Shown here piece after piece: positions 12,532 through 25,100 of a stretch of 64,000 bases of DNA (positions are counted from its first letter, which is position 1; each line of letters begins with the position of its first letter). The notes under the pieces were generated by a model that was not told the DNA's origin, did no database searches, and saw nothing but the letters and a program-made list of their open reading frames with translations. Source of the stretch: Spongilla lacustris. Lineage: Eukaryota; Porifera; Demospongiae; Spongillida; Spongillidae. The stretch spans positions 8,235,377 through 8,299,376 of the forward strand of contig OX442419.1 in the NCBI GenBank assembly GCA_949361645.1, written 5' to 3'. A program made the translations under genes and the position numbers.

Positions 12532-13392
12532 TTACCACACATTGCACATTAGCTGCTTAAGGTTTTTGCTGCCTCTATCATATATTTCTGTATCAGCATA
12601 ATCTTTTATTAAAATGCTTGATCCTTGCACCCACAATGTATTACATGTTTGTGCTACTTTACTCATTTTTACATATATGTGATTACACATGACTTGTATA
12701 CTAGGACCATGATACACCGAGCCTGATAATTGATATAGCAATTCTTCATTACTTAATTCTATGTTTTGAACCAACTTTTTCAAATCAGTTATTTTGCTTT
12801 GCAAACTCCTCGGTGATATCTTACATCCCTTGTGTACAGACAGTAACTTCTCATATTTAGTCAATAAACTGCTGGTATGAATTTCTTAATTTACCTGTAT
12901 TTAATTTAAGTTTAAGGTCTCTTAATTTAGAACAATTTTAGCCTTCCGTTGTAAAGCTTGCTTTAAAATGCGTATATGCCTACTCCTGTGGTTGTTCATT
13001 TTCAGTTGCTGCTTAAGCATGCGATTTACTTTAGCCATTCTCTGCAACTCATCCTTCCTTTTAGCACAATTTTTACAATCAGTTCTTACATTAAGTGGGA
13101 TATGTAAAGGTGGATTGCACATTTGAATTTACATTTATTTCTGTATTCAAAACTGGTGGATTACACAGTAACATCCTCAGCTGTGTCAATAGACACCATA
13201 AACTGCTCATTGAGAAACACCTCTACTTCAGCCCAACACCTTGTAAGATTTTTTAAAAATTTTTGACATTATTTTAATAATATGACGTATTGCCCACCGC
13301 AACACATCAGGTTTAGTGGTGACACTGCTTCCATCAGAGTTGATACAATGATACTTCTTGTATCTTATAAACGTTGAGATGCTATGTTAGTG
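12532..13392 (-). pseudogene. decayed coiled-coil protein gene, family unknown
   Basis: Coding-like pieces lie in order on the minus strand. The first starts near 13392 after a CACTAAC branch-like site and TAG acceptor (SISTFIRYKKYHC). It runs to 13250, where a one-base slip in an A6 tract joins it to NLTRCWAEVEVFLNEQF and a stop near 13153. Next comes an ATG at 13122 with CxxC and a Lys/Arg/Leu-rich coiled coil, ending near 12922, then a helical piece 12864-12532 (ITDLKKLVQNIELSNEELL). A motif beginning CNPP occurs twice, once out of frame. At least two frame breaks suggest decay. The finger plus basic coiled coil would suit a transposon protein, but I do not recognise the family. Confidence 0.4.
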
Positions 13393-16300
13393 TGGCTGTA
13401 AAACACTACCCCCTTTTGTATCATGGGTGCTTGCAGTTAATTCCATTCATTAATGTCATTCTTAAAATGGTCAAAAGGACTCCTCAAATTAACAACACTC
13501 TTCATTATCCATGCAACTACACGCATAACTGTTGATTTAATAAACATAGTAACATATTAAGACATGAAAAATAAGCTCACATTGCATACCGTAGGTATGT
13601 TACAAAAACATTCAAATCCAGCCAATAGAAATAAAATACCACCATCGAAAAGGGCGTAAAAAACAAAACTTTATGATATTCAAACCTAGCGCAGATGTTT
13701 AATACTTAAAAAGTTATCGTCTTTTGAAGAGCAAAAATTATCGTTAATTTTTGTCACGGACCTCAATGAGAGCCGTGCGACCCTTTCTGCGTATCGAGAA
13801 ATCGCATGAAATTAGCACCACAACACTGTTAAACTTTCTGTGACAATAGAAAATGAGTTTTTCTATTGAATGCCTTTATGAAAAGATTAAACTCATAACT
13901 ATAAGAGTGCACCATTGTTCAGAACAATAAAACCGCTTTGCACTTCGCAGCGCTACTGTTGTTTTTTACCATCCGTCTTTTGTGATGTCACCAGTGTCTC
14001 ATGCCTTGGGTCCTCTACTGAAATAGAGAACAAAATGCTAGTTAATCAATACACAAGTGTAACAACTAAACAAGTTAAATAATCGTTGTAAATCAATAGA
14101 TGTGAAAAGTATACCAAATGTCGGGCGTTATAACAGATTGTCTTGAACCTTTGTCAAACACAAGATAATAAATAGTAATAAGAGTCTAGATACTTTTCTA
14201 AGTGGTCTGAATCTTACATCTGGGTGTTTTGATACGTAAAAAATGTGCCATTTTTAGTAACGGTCAATACCGTCAAGACAAGAGTAGTGAATTTCAATAC
14301 AGAATGCCGAAGACAGAGGAGCCTTCGTACTATTGGCAGTAACTAAGCAATTGCCATAAATGCCACGCCGTGAACCAACAGGAGGTCGCTACATCAGACA
14401 TACGCGAAGAAGTGTTGAAAATTTCGACGCAAGAGTTAGGAACAAGATGGCGGTCAATTATTTGCAGAATTGTAAGCCATGACAAATTTTGATTAAGTTA
14501 TAGAATTGGTCTGATTGATAAGAGCACTGCGCTAAATCAGAATCTCGTGATATGCAAGGTGCTGTTACTACATAAGTAGCAGAGTCTGAAAATTATCTAG
14601 CTAAAGAACCCACGGCAACGATAAGGTGCGTTTTATATAGAGCACCTCGTTAACACTCTACCTACTAGTACGTAAAAAAAAGGTTTTAAACATATCTTAG
14701 TAACATTAGGGCCTTTTAGGGCATATAAGTATGACGTCCGTCCCACTGACATAAAAGCTATTAGCTTTCACGATGATTGCGTACCTTAAACCTTATGAAG
14801 CCGTTCGTGGAGGCTTCGAGACGATTGCCCTCATATTTAAATGAGTAATGCATCTAGGTGTCCTTAATGCCTTCATATGGCAATGCGCTACAAAATTCTA
14901 TAACCATCAAACCATACCCTTTTTTGACACGCCCACAACTTACTACTGCCAATCATTTCACCGTATACAACGAATAGCAAATGCTAGAACTCGAAACCAG
15001 CGCAAACAATCGATCGCCTCAAATCAATCCGGCCGGCAGGTCAAAAATTACGTCTATACGTTTCAATTTTTGGTACGGTAGTTACGTGATTTATCCAAGT
15101 ACATGTACCAAACCATGGTGATTCCATCGGGACGCTTACCATCTGCTTGATCAAGACCAGTGGGCTTTAGCCGAGAAGGAAAAAGATAATATTTTATGTG
15201 CGTTACAAATGTATAATTTATGTATATAATTATACGTTTAATTGTGCTGCGATAAATCGTAATACTATATTTAGTAGCAATTACGCGAGGAGGGGGAAAC
15301 CCTTGGGAAACCCCATGTAATAACACATCGAGGTAAGCCGTCTATCAGTATAGGAATGATCTGTTACATTAAACCATGATAAATCACGCATGCTGGCAAT
15401 GGATTATGTACCGGCGAAATAATTTGTGGTGTTTGTTTCATGATTTTAAACGAAACTTGAACGAAGAAGCGCATGCCGAATGCTACATTAATTTGTGTAT
15501 AGAATTGCTCTTAATGGCATGAAAATAAAGGTGTGTAAGACGCTATACAGCAAGTTTCCTACCAGCAAAATGGCGTTTCGCGTTTATCGATGGGTCGGTC
15601 GGCTGCTACACGCGAAACGCTAGTTTGGACTGGATTGTTGCGATTCTAACAGACGAATCATTTAAAACAAACGCTTATCAGTTCAGTGCACGTCACGCTA
15701 CTGTGAATTTAATAGATCAGGAATGGTGTTCATGATTTCTAGGTTGCTGTCAGCTTCAAGGTTGATTATTGTGATACGAAACGTCGGGGGGAAGAAACAC
15801 TGTTTATTAATTTGTAATAATTCTTACCAATGGACACAGGTACATGTGTAGCAACTTCGGTGAAGCACCCTCTCTGGATATGCCTCTGCTAAGTTCTTCG
15901 ATATTTTTCCGTTCTACAGTTTCCATATTATTATCAAAAAATATCTACCGGTATTCTAGCAGTGGAAAGCGAAACACGTTTCACAACGTCTCTCGCGAAA
16001 AAATGGGGAATATTTCGAACTATGATCATATATATTATTGTATACATATATGATTTACTATAATATCTGTGCTGCGATCTTCATATACATCATTTTTAGT
16101 ACAAATAATTTTTAGACACACAAAAACTCTGGCATATCATCTTAAAGTACTTAACTGGCAGACTTAGTGGTGAGATCATTAATCAGCAATTCATTGCACA
16201 ATCTTGGGCTGCAATGCAATGCCAAGTATCACATCAATTCACTGAAGCAATTGCTCTACACAGTGACCGGATATGCACAGGTTATATAGTGTATGTAACT

Positions 16301-16585
16301 CATACACAATAAACTAAACAGAAAGAAAGCACCAGTGTCATTTAACCGATGATAGTATCACAGGTACAGCATGTTACTGGAATTTTGGCTTCCAAATTTT
16401 TGGTCATTAGACTAATGAAAAATTTGCCCCACTGATTAAAACAAAGTATGCAGGGTATTAACCCTTGTGATTCCCAGGGCATACTTAAATGTATCACAGT
16501 CCAGTGTACGTGATCGATCAGACATACATGTAAATAGAATAACTCTATTCTGTGTTTGAAGATGTGCGAGGCCTAGGGGTATGGT
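13393..16585. other. intergenic, repeat-derived in part
   Basis: About 15285-15620 is a diverged copy of 640-1040. The remainder is AT-rich with no recognised gene, RNA or clear element boundary. Confidence 0.45.
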
Positions 16586-16589
16586 ATGT

Positions 16590-16813
16590 ACATGTAAACA
16601 AAGGCACACACACCCACCTCAGCTCTGTCACTTAGCATCATTGCTGGCATGTTTTCTGTTTTCAGCCACCTGAGCTGTTGACCCACTTGTCACACTCACT
16701 TCATGTAGAGTAATTGGAGTAAGCGGTGATGTGACAGTTATGTCAAAAGCTGCAGGTTTTCCCAGAACCCAATTGGAAACAAGCACATGAGCCAATCCAC
16801 TTCCAACTTCCAT
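16590..16813 (-). pseudogene. retroelement C-terminal domain remnant
   Basis: The minus-strand reading contains LVSNWVLGKPAAFDITV, a TSGSTAQVAENRKHASNDAK segment and, after a one-base frame slip, ELRWVCVPL. I recognise this pattern from the C-terminal part of reverse-transcriptase-bearing proteins common in sponges and cnidarians. No reverse transcriptase domain is visible upstream, so this is a 5'-truncated, frameshifted fragment. Confidence 0.5.
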
Positions 16814-16819
16814 TTGGCC

Positions 16820-17512
16820 ACCAATACCAGCAAAGACTAATCTCGAAGCCTATTGTGGTATGAGACCACATCGCCAGTCAAAAGATTATCACATTAAGTG
16901 GGTATGTGATGTGTTTCCAATCCTGAACTTCATCTGCATGTAAAGATTTAATATTAGTGTCTGATGTACATGTACAGCTGTAGACTGCTAGTATAATGTG
17001 CCCTTCAATTAAATTTAATTGCTGTCCCACTACCCCCATTCCAAAATTATGACTTGAAGACATCCAATAGTGTACTGCTTTCTAGTGCCCACCAAAGTGT
17101 TTAAAACAAAGTTTAAAATTGTGCTGGTCCTTTTAAACGCTTAAAGCAAAGAATTTTTAATTATATATCCAAGGGAAATGAAGGGTGCAATTCTTGAGAC
17201 AAGGAGCTAGGTTTGACAAAGTAAGTACTTGAACTTGATTGACAGCTAGCTCATCATTTGTATGATAGTTGGGTAGTTTAGCTCTTCATTGGTATTGAGC
17301 TGGATGTACTATATTTTTCCTTATCACATCTTTCCCCTTCCCTTTTCAATTCCTAAGTCACTTTCTCTAATGGAATGATTATTATTTGTGTAAATACAAT
17401 CATGTACGTGCGGATCAATTTGTATGAATGCAATTAAATTTCATCCATGTATTCATCTGTTTGCTTTGCATATAGTCATTGTGATTCTGGGTGCTGCTGC
17501 CTTCATAACACC
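16820..17512. other. upstream region of the 17513 gene
   Basis: No recognised gene. An in-frame ATG at 17447 precedes the chosen start by 22 codons. A pyrimidine-rich stretch ending in catatag at about 17475 could instead be a splice acceptor of an upstream exon. Confidence 0.35.
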
Positions 17513-18397
17513 ATGAGTGACTACTGCCCACTGCTAGAACAGGTTTTGATACCTCTGACTGTCAGCTTAAATGCTGGAATTGCTGAACTCATTGAAGCAT
17601 CCGGTGTCATTGTCTCCATTGTGTCTTCTATTTTAGAGTCGTTTTCCACTCAATCTAGCAAGAAACTAGTCCAAAGCTTGCGGCCTAAAGTGTACAAATG
17701 CTTAGAGTTCTCTGAGCAGTACAGACATGCATGCATTGAGATGGCTGCAATAGGAGCACATGAGAATACCATTACGACGATTAAGGAACAGCTTGTCGAT
17801 GGTAATGTAATCCATCTGCGTGCCTATGTCAACAAAATGAGAGAGGCCCTTCAGGTGTGCGATATCTGTCTCATTGAATTTAAAAGTTCATTTGAACTTA
17901 CAAAGCTAGGCATAAGAGATGCTACTGCCACTACACAACACAAATTAACTGTTGCACAAACTGGGAAGAAGGATTCAACCATTGCCGCAAGTATCGGAGG
18001 AGCTACCATGGCTTTGGGGTTCTTTTTTGGCATTCCATTAACATTTGTTGCCCCTCCTGTTGGTGTGTCCATGCTTTTAATTGGTGCTGCAGGCACAACG
18101 ACCTTAGTGGGAGGAATGGTAGGACTTGGTGTTCATGGCTTTAATAAGAAGCAAGAAGATGAAATTTTGGTGCAGATCCAAGCTCTTAATGAATCTCTTA
18201 ATAATTCAAAACAAGCTGCCGATAAACTTGAAGTGACTATGTCCACATGCCTTGCTGCAATAGATCATATTGATCATTGCCGAGGAAGTGTGGAGCGAAG
18301 GCAGAAAATTGCAGCTAGTACTAAGTGGCAGATAGAATATTTTTTGAACTCTATTCTCCAAGAACTTAGACAAATTCACACATTGAATTCTTTGTGA
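17513..18397 (+). CDS. single-exon protein with central hydrophobic hairpin, family unknown
   Basis: A 294-residue open frame from an ATG with A at -3 (a 22-codon longer start at 17447 is possible). Residues about 10-150 look almost wholly helical, with a hydrophobic first helix (VLIPLTVSLNAGIAEL). Residues about 157-185 and 186-210 form two glycine-rich hydrophobic segments around a PPVGV turn, then NKKQEDE starts a helical tail to the end (heptad-like to about residue 250). There is no signal peptide. A helical bundle with an inserted hydrophobic hairpin resembles ApoL-like or ClyA-type membrane-inserting proteins in architecture only; no sequence match is claimed. It lies between phospholipase copies 1 and 2 on the opposite strand. 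It is intact, with even codon use, so probably a real gene. Confidence 0.8.
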   Translation: MSDYCPLLEQVLIPLTVSLNAGIAELIEASGVIVSIVSSILESFSTQSSKKLVQSLRPKVYKCLEFSEQYRHACIEMAAIGAHENTITTIKEQLVDGNVIHLRAYVNKMREALQVCDICLIEFKSSFELTKLGIRDATATTQHKLTVAQTGKKDSTIAASIGGATMALGFFFGIPLTFVAPPVGVSMLLIGAAGTTTLVGGMVGLGVHGFNKKQEDEILVQIQALNESLNNSKQAADKLEVTMSTCLAAIDHIDHCRGSVERRQKIAASTKWQIEYFLNSILQELRQIHTLNSL

Positions 18398-18807
18398 CCT
18401 TGTATATAAATGTAAACAGTTATCTTAGTACAGATATGTATGTATTCTTCTTTTATGTGCATTATATTTGCTGCTTGTAAAATCACCAGGTCAATCAATG
18501 ACTAGTCCTCTTGGTGGCTATCCCCATTGTTGTATTCAATATGACTTAATCATTGTCAGTAGCATGTTACAATTACTTAATATTATTGCAATAGCTGGCT
18601 GCAGAAGTAATTCTTGATGGCACGTAACTCATAGTGCATCTTTTAAAATGTGTGAACTGCGTGCTGTTGTCTGCATGTTGAATACTTATTGGCTAACAGT
18701 TAAGTGGGTTCCAAAAAACATGGCAATACAGTACACTTAAATGTAAACAATACAGCCAATGAATTATGTGCATTTGAAATGTGTTCAGTATGGCAATAAT
18801 TGATAAT

Positions 18808-18813
18808 AATAAA
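18808..18813 (+). terminator. possible polyadenylation signal AATAAA
   Basis: AATAAA about 410 bases after the stop codon of the 17513 gene. It is the first canonical hexamer noticed downstream. Confidence 0.35.
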
Positions 18814-18937
18814 AGTCTTACTGATGGGTTCTGTCAAACAATTTAGTTTGTACATCTTATCAGGATGCTTTAATTTCGCGAAGTTCTGACATTCTAACTG
18901 AATGCATGTAAAAATATCATTATTTACTTGTCATAGA

Positions 18938-19033
18938 GGGAGGAGTGAACGGAAGATGGTAGGAGAGAAAAGAGGGTAGAGGGAAATGAGGGAGGAAGGA
19001 AAGGAGGGAGGAGGGAAATGGAGGGAAGGAGGA
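18938..19033. repeat. purine-rich tract downstream of phospholipase copy 2
   Basis: GGAGG/GGAAA tract about 90 bases long on the plus strand, in the same position relative to the stop codon as in the other copies. Confidence 0.75.
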
Positions 19034-19184
19034 TGCCCAGTGCTATATTGCAATGATTCATTTTCACTTTAATCATCACTGGATTTATTTTACACTAGCT
19101 AGGGTGATGCTAAACACACAATTGAAAATAAAGTTCCAACACTATATGTATAATCACACATGCATGTACTCCAAATATGAATGT

Positions 19185-22100
19185 TCAAACATTCAGCACT
19201 ACAGCATCAATAGCACTCAATACAGCACTGCTTTTCAAAATGCCAACATGGTTAGCACCTGGAAAGGTACGGCTTGTAAATGGAGACGTTTGAGACTTCC
19301 AATTTAGGCACACTTGTGAGCTCAGCAGGTTAACTGTCCCATCGCCATCTCCGTTCACTATTTGTGGAGCTGTGTTAGGGAATCCACTGTTATAGATAAA
19401 CTTCTGGGGTGTTTGAACTCCTGTTCCATAGAAGCAGTGAACAGGTACATTGGGTGCAGGAAAGCCTGCATTGATTGCAGTAATGCCAGTATAAATGCTG
19501 TACCCTTGAGGGTAGCCAATGTCGGTATACAGAGCTGCAAAATCATTCGCGGTGTAGCTACGCTTTGGTGTAGTGACAAGTACAGTGTTTCCCCACACAG
19601 ATGGCTTAGGAAGCAGCAATGCAGTACTTGGAAATGTGCGAGCAGAATTCCTGAATAGAATGTCCAAATTTGATGGAAAGTTACAAATGTCACTGATTTG
19701 TAGCAACTCGCTGGGAGTATATCCCGATATGAGTAATTTCAATACTATACCACCACCAGACCACGCCCCTGCTATAGGGATGAAAGCATTGATGTATGTG
19801 TTCTTCCACTGCTGAGTGACAACATTGTTTAGAAAGTACAGCGAGACAGGACCTCCCATGCTGTGTGCTACTATGGTAACCTTCCTGTTCCCACCAGCAG
19901 CATACATAGTTTGGATCAGTGATTTGACGTTGGCATAATAGCCACTCGCTTGTAGCTCAGCTGTAGCACGTGAGATGAAACATTATATATGTATGACAGT
20001 ATAGCGGTGGCAGAGTATGACCATAATTACTATACATGTATTCATACCTGGTGACAGCCTCCAGTCATACGGAGCGGCTCGTATGGTGCTGCCTCTTTTG
20101 TATCCAAGACCAGCGTAATGTCGTACCATAGTACTGAAGTATGCTCCCAATGGCAGCTGCAGGGAGCAGCTTGTCTCTAGGGGGTTAGCCACCAGGTATT
20201 CTACTTTGCAGGTGTCACCAAAACCAGACGCTTTTATTCCAAGACCTGATTGATTTTGGAAGCTTCTTGTTCCCGAGTTATACACCAACCTTTATACAAA
20301 TTGACATGTATACATTTCCTGAACAGCGCACAAAATACAGTTACCTAAATCTATTGTAAAAGTATGTGCGTTCAAACCCCAAGCAGTATAATATATATAT
20401 GCAAGTGAGAGATAAGAGATTGCCATTTCCTTCCACTATATACACATGTACATGTATGACGTTCAGCATGTGTAAATGATGTGTGAAACATTCATGCCCC
20501 TCCAAACTGTTAGTGCTAGAGACACAATCGGAATTAAGGATTATAACTAAATGACGATCAATAGGCATCCGTTTATACACAGATGGAAATTAAATTTGTA
20601 AGACGTGTCAAAACCACAGCCTAACAGTATGCGAAAAATGGGCTAGAGCTAGCGACACTACATGCTTGAATTGTCACTTCCGCGAACGATTGTTTTGACC
20701 CAGCTATACAAAACACTAGTTAAAAATTAAACCAACCGATTCATACTTGTAAATTCATTTACATCATGAAGTGGGGGAGGGGGGGGGGGGGGGGGGTACG
20801 TGTATGTGGTAATAAAATAATATTTTTAAAACACGGTTGTTTGCGCTCGTAGAAATGTTGGAAAGCAATATTGAAAATTACTTGGGTCTTCCCATAGCAA
20901 CCACCCCGACAACGTAATGACCTTTGGAATTTGCAGCTACCAACAAATGTAACAAACGTGATAAACAGCAGAACATACGCCAATGACCTTCACTCTTTGC
21001 ACCTTTAGCAATCACGTACTCGGTGTACATTTCTGCATTCATTGTATTGTGCCCTGGGACTCAAAGCGGACCGCTTGAAACTGATATGTCGCAGCAGGTG
21101 CAGTATATTCGCCAAACGGCGCAAAAAAGGCCAAAAGCCCGCTTGTCAGTAAGGCTTGAAACCGGTTGTTCCGGAGCTCCGGTTAACCGGTTAACCGGCG
21201 GTTAACCGATTGCGAGAATCAAATAACCGCCTCAACTGGTTATATTTCGGCAAAATAACCGCTTCAACCGGTTGTTAGAAATTTTGAACAACCTCAACCT
21301 ACCGGTTGGTATTTTATTATATAGACGAGTTACGCGCGCCTTACATCTCGATCGAGAGCGAACAACGGAGGGCGGTGATCCATCTCACGTGGTACATATT
21401 TATACATGTAGCAACTTTATTATATAATTATAGCAACAACTCGTAATGGTGCATGAGTCCGCGCGTGCGCACTGCGTGTCGTACGCGGCGAGATCAGGTA
21501 CGTGCTTTGGAGTACGCCGTGGACCATATCATCTTACTTGCCATGTGACAAAGCCCGAGGTAGTGCTTGTTTAGCTTTTGGCCATCAAATTGCATAAATA
21601 ATTGATAATTAATTTTTAAACCGGAAATTACCGGTTGTTTTGAAATGAACAACCTTATAACCGACCGGTTATTTTTTAAGCAATCACCTTAACCGACCGG
21701 TTTTTTATATTTTAATAACCTGTTACAACCGGTTTTTTCTAAACTAACAGGTTTCAAGCCTTACTTGTCAGGTAAAGTTAAGTCCTTAAAGAACCCTTAT
21801 CATCTTTTCTGAAATCGAGAACTTTAATTCTGGGGAAGTTGTGTGTCGCCAAACAATGGCATTTCAGTTTACACGCGTATGTACATGTATAGTCATGCCG
21901 TGTACGAATGTACGATATACACATGTACATGTAGGGCCTACGGGGGGGAACGAAACAATTAAAGTTACTGCTTTCTCTTTTTTGGTGGTGATATGCGAGG
22001 TGCAGTGTGAAGAGTTAAAAAGTGTTGCTTGACTATGCACAGTAGTCTTTGAACCTAGCTTGTCGTGCATGGTGTTGTAACTTAACTCTGCCTCCTGTAG

Positions 22101-25100
22101 GGACTTTGGCAACGCAATCATCATGCAGGGGAACTGTTGGGGACCACATGCCTAAGAACATCAGTTGCCATATTTACTTCACTTCTTGTAGGTGAACTGG
22201 TGCATTCATGACCAACAAATGCACCAGTTCTCATCCCTGCCACAGGAAGGGTACCAAGGCATCATTTAGCAGTAATTGAAATCAGAAGCTGGCCGCAAGG
22301 AAGCTGGAGCCATTGGAACTGCTGAGTGACAGCATGCATGGGCACAAAACAGTACTTGAGACTTTAAGGCATGGCAGCTCAATTGGATCTCCAAGCACAA
22401 AGGGCATTCCAGCTTGCTTAGGCAAGACAAATTGTCAGTTGCTACTGGTGGCGGGATCAGTTACAGTAGCTGATGCAATGACCTGAATATGTTTGATCAG
22501 TGTGCCTGGCCAGACACATGGGCAGGCGCCCCCAGCACCAGCATTTCTGGAAATGGGGACAGAGGGGGGGAGGGGGGGGGGGGCACGATAGGGCAAGGGG
22601 GAGCCATTTGACAGCTGAATGCGACTATGGGGGGGGGGGGGGGGCTGAATACTTTAGCTTTTATTAGAAGTCGAGGGGGGGGGGGGGGGGGAGGGGAGCC
22701 ATGAGACACCATTTTGGCAAATGGACTTCAACATTCTCCCCCCTTTGCTGGTCTTATGAAAGTGATAAAAAATCTGATTTGTACATTTCAACATGCATAA
22801 TTATATATGAACCTTATTTCTTACTAGCTTTGTGAGCATACCACTGAAATGGGACAATGTGCTTCTTATAGGGACACCTATGCTACAGGCTTGGATGACC
22901 CTGTCTATAGTCATCTTGCTAACGCATTCAGGGTGCGTGGCAGTACAATCATCGTTTATATTTATTGCAAGTGCTTGCTGCAAAGTTTCGGCCGGCAAGT
23001 TCCTTGCACTTATAAAACTGTGCATGCATGTATACATGCATTTGCCACAATGATCTATCACCCACCTCCCGCAAACCCTGCAATGTATAGTAAGCTGATG
23101 GATGTGGTAATCCATTTGGCTGCATGTGCTAGTATAGTGTGGCGGAACGGGGTCAAATATGCAACAACTACAGTACGTCGTTCTCACATTGACAATCAGT
23201 TAGATTTGTGGACTTAAATCTTCTCTTTAATATTTAGTATTTCTCACCTTTTGGTTTTGCGCGCCTTGCCTGCTGTATGTGAAACTCTAATAGTAGGTTT
23301 CTAAATGGTGCGCACATAACTATCAAAGCGAGCTTGCGCATTGTCATCTTGCGTTAGAAAACTGGTGCGACAATGTGTGTTCTGTTAGGAAAGCGATAGA
23401 GTATGTGGGTGCTACGTATAAATATGACAACATTGACAAGAGAGTTGTATTCGGCAAGAAACGTTTCTCGAAACGTATATCACAAAATGGTAGCGATAAT
23501 GAGCTCATTAAACATTGATTAGATTGAGGGATTTTAGGACCTTAGTTTCTAATCCGAAACATCCGTGAAAAATAGCGCCGGTGTCACAGGCATACGGGTC
23601 CCCACCCATTTTGGGTCCGGGGGGATCCACATGCCTAGGCAACTGGGTCCCCCCCGGACCCAGTTGCCTAGGCATGTGGGTCCCCCCGGACCCACCGGAC
23701 CTAGATGCCTAGATGTAAAAAATTAATTATCCCGGGCAACCTGGTCCCCCCCGGACCCTGCAGCTGCCTGTTAGCAAAATATAAACATTTTAGAGAATGC
23801 ATATATATATATGCTTCGTGACCATAGGCGTCCGTCGATGAGACGCAAGGGGGAGGGGGTGGGAGGTGGGCGTATGCCCACCTTCCCCCCCCCCCCCCTG
23901 CCCTGCGTACCCCAACTAATTAATATTCATAGCATTATACCGGTTAACAATCGATTAATATTGCATTGAGTACCTACTTTGTTATTGAACAGCACAACAA
24001 TCGCTATGCATGGGGACTACGAGGGATTCCCCGTCCATTGTGCATTGAGTGTCTATTTGCATCCGAACTGGGAACAGGTGTGCACACTTTACTGCATAAC
24101 TTCCTCATTGTCTTACACAACTAAGGAAGATCAGATTAGGTCAAGGTTTTTATATAACATAGCTTTAATATTATTTGAAATTATTAAGTCCTTATGGTGA
24201 TTTGAGGGCTTCATGTAAGAGTTGTTTGTGAAGAATTTCAACCAGAAAACCAGACTTAACTCTCCTTGTATGTAATTACCAGATGGAATGTAATTTTCAA
24301 AGTTCAAGTTAACATTTGCATTACACTATCACATGACAACATTGGTAATATGTGGTTTTAATTTATAGTTTATTTATGACTAATTTAACTAGGATTAAGT
24401 AAAGTGTGAACACACGTTCACACTTTACTTTTATTGGCACTTTAAATTGAATTTTGCATCAGGGGAACATGATATGAAATAGTAAATCACAGTGATGATA
24501 GAGGGCATTAAGACCTATGTACCTCATCTTGAATCATCTTAATTAGATTAGTGTATACAAAGCACTGATGCTTTTTTGGTACAGTGTGCACACCTGTGCA
24601 CACTGTACCATGCACCATGTTGTGTGGTACGGATAATTGCTGACAATTTTTATCTTGACATTTGTATCAGTGGTTATTGTTGTCAATCATTATGTAAGGA
24701 AACACTACTGTATATAATAGGAGAAAATTGCATAAGCCAAAATGCACTTAACAGTGTTGCTACTTGCTAATCATTTGCCGCAGATCCAACACTCTGCATA
24801 GCTGTCTGCCTCTTCTTATTTGCAGGTACATGTAAAAAACCTTTATATCAGACACCTAAGCTTTGAAGCAGGGAACAGGTACACTGCAGAAGCTTCCTTC
24901 CTTCTGACTTCCCAGGTTCACAAGGGGATTGGGCCACACCTCCATCATGTCACTGATTCTGCCATGCACACATCCTGCAGCGGCTACTGTTACATATGAC
25001 TAGTTCATGCTCGACATCTGCTTCAGCCTGAATCACCCATGTAGCCCTGGCTTTAAATTCCTCACGGCCTCCTTCTCATCTGAGTCTATAGGCACTCTTC

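Noticed and set aside
19358..19815. Frames on either strand inside phospholipase exon 4
   Set aside because: Shadow frames, repeated at the same places in copies 1 and 3.
22849..23217. Plus-strand 122-codon frame
   Set aside because: Overlaps the cysteine-rich minus frame; it lacks any recognised motif, though it cannot be fully excluded.
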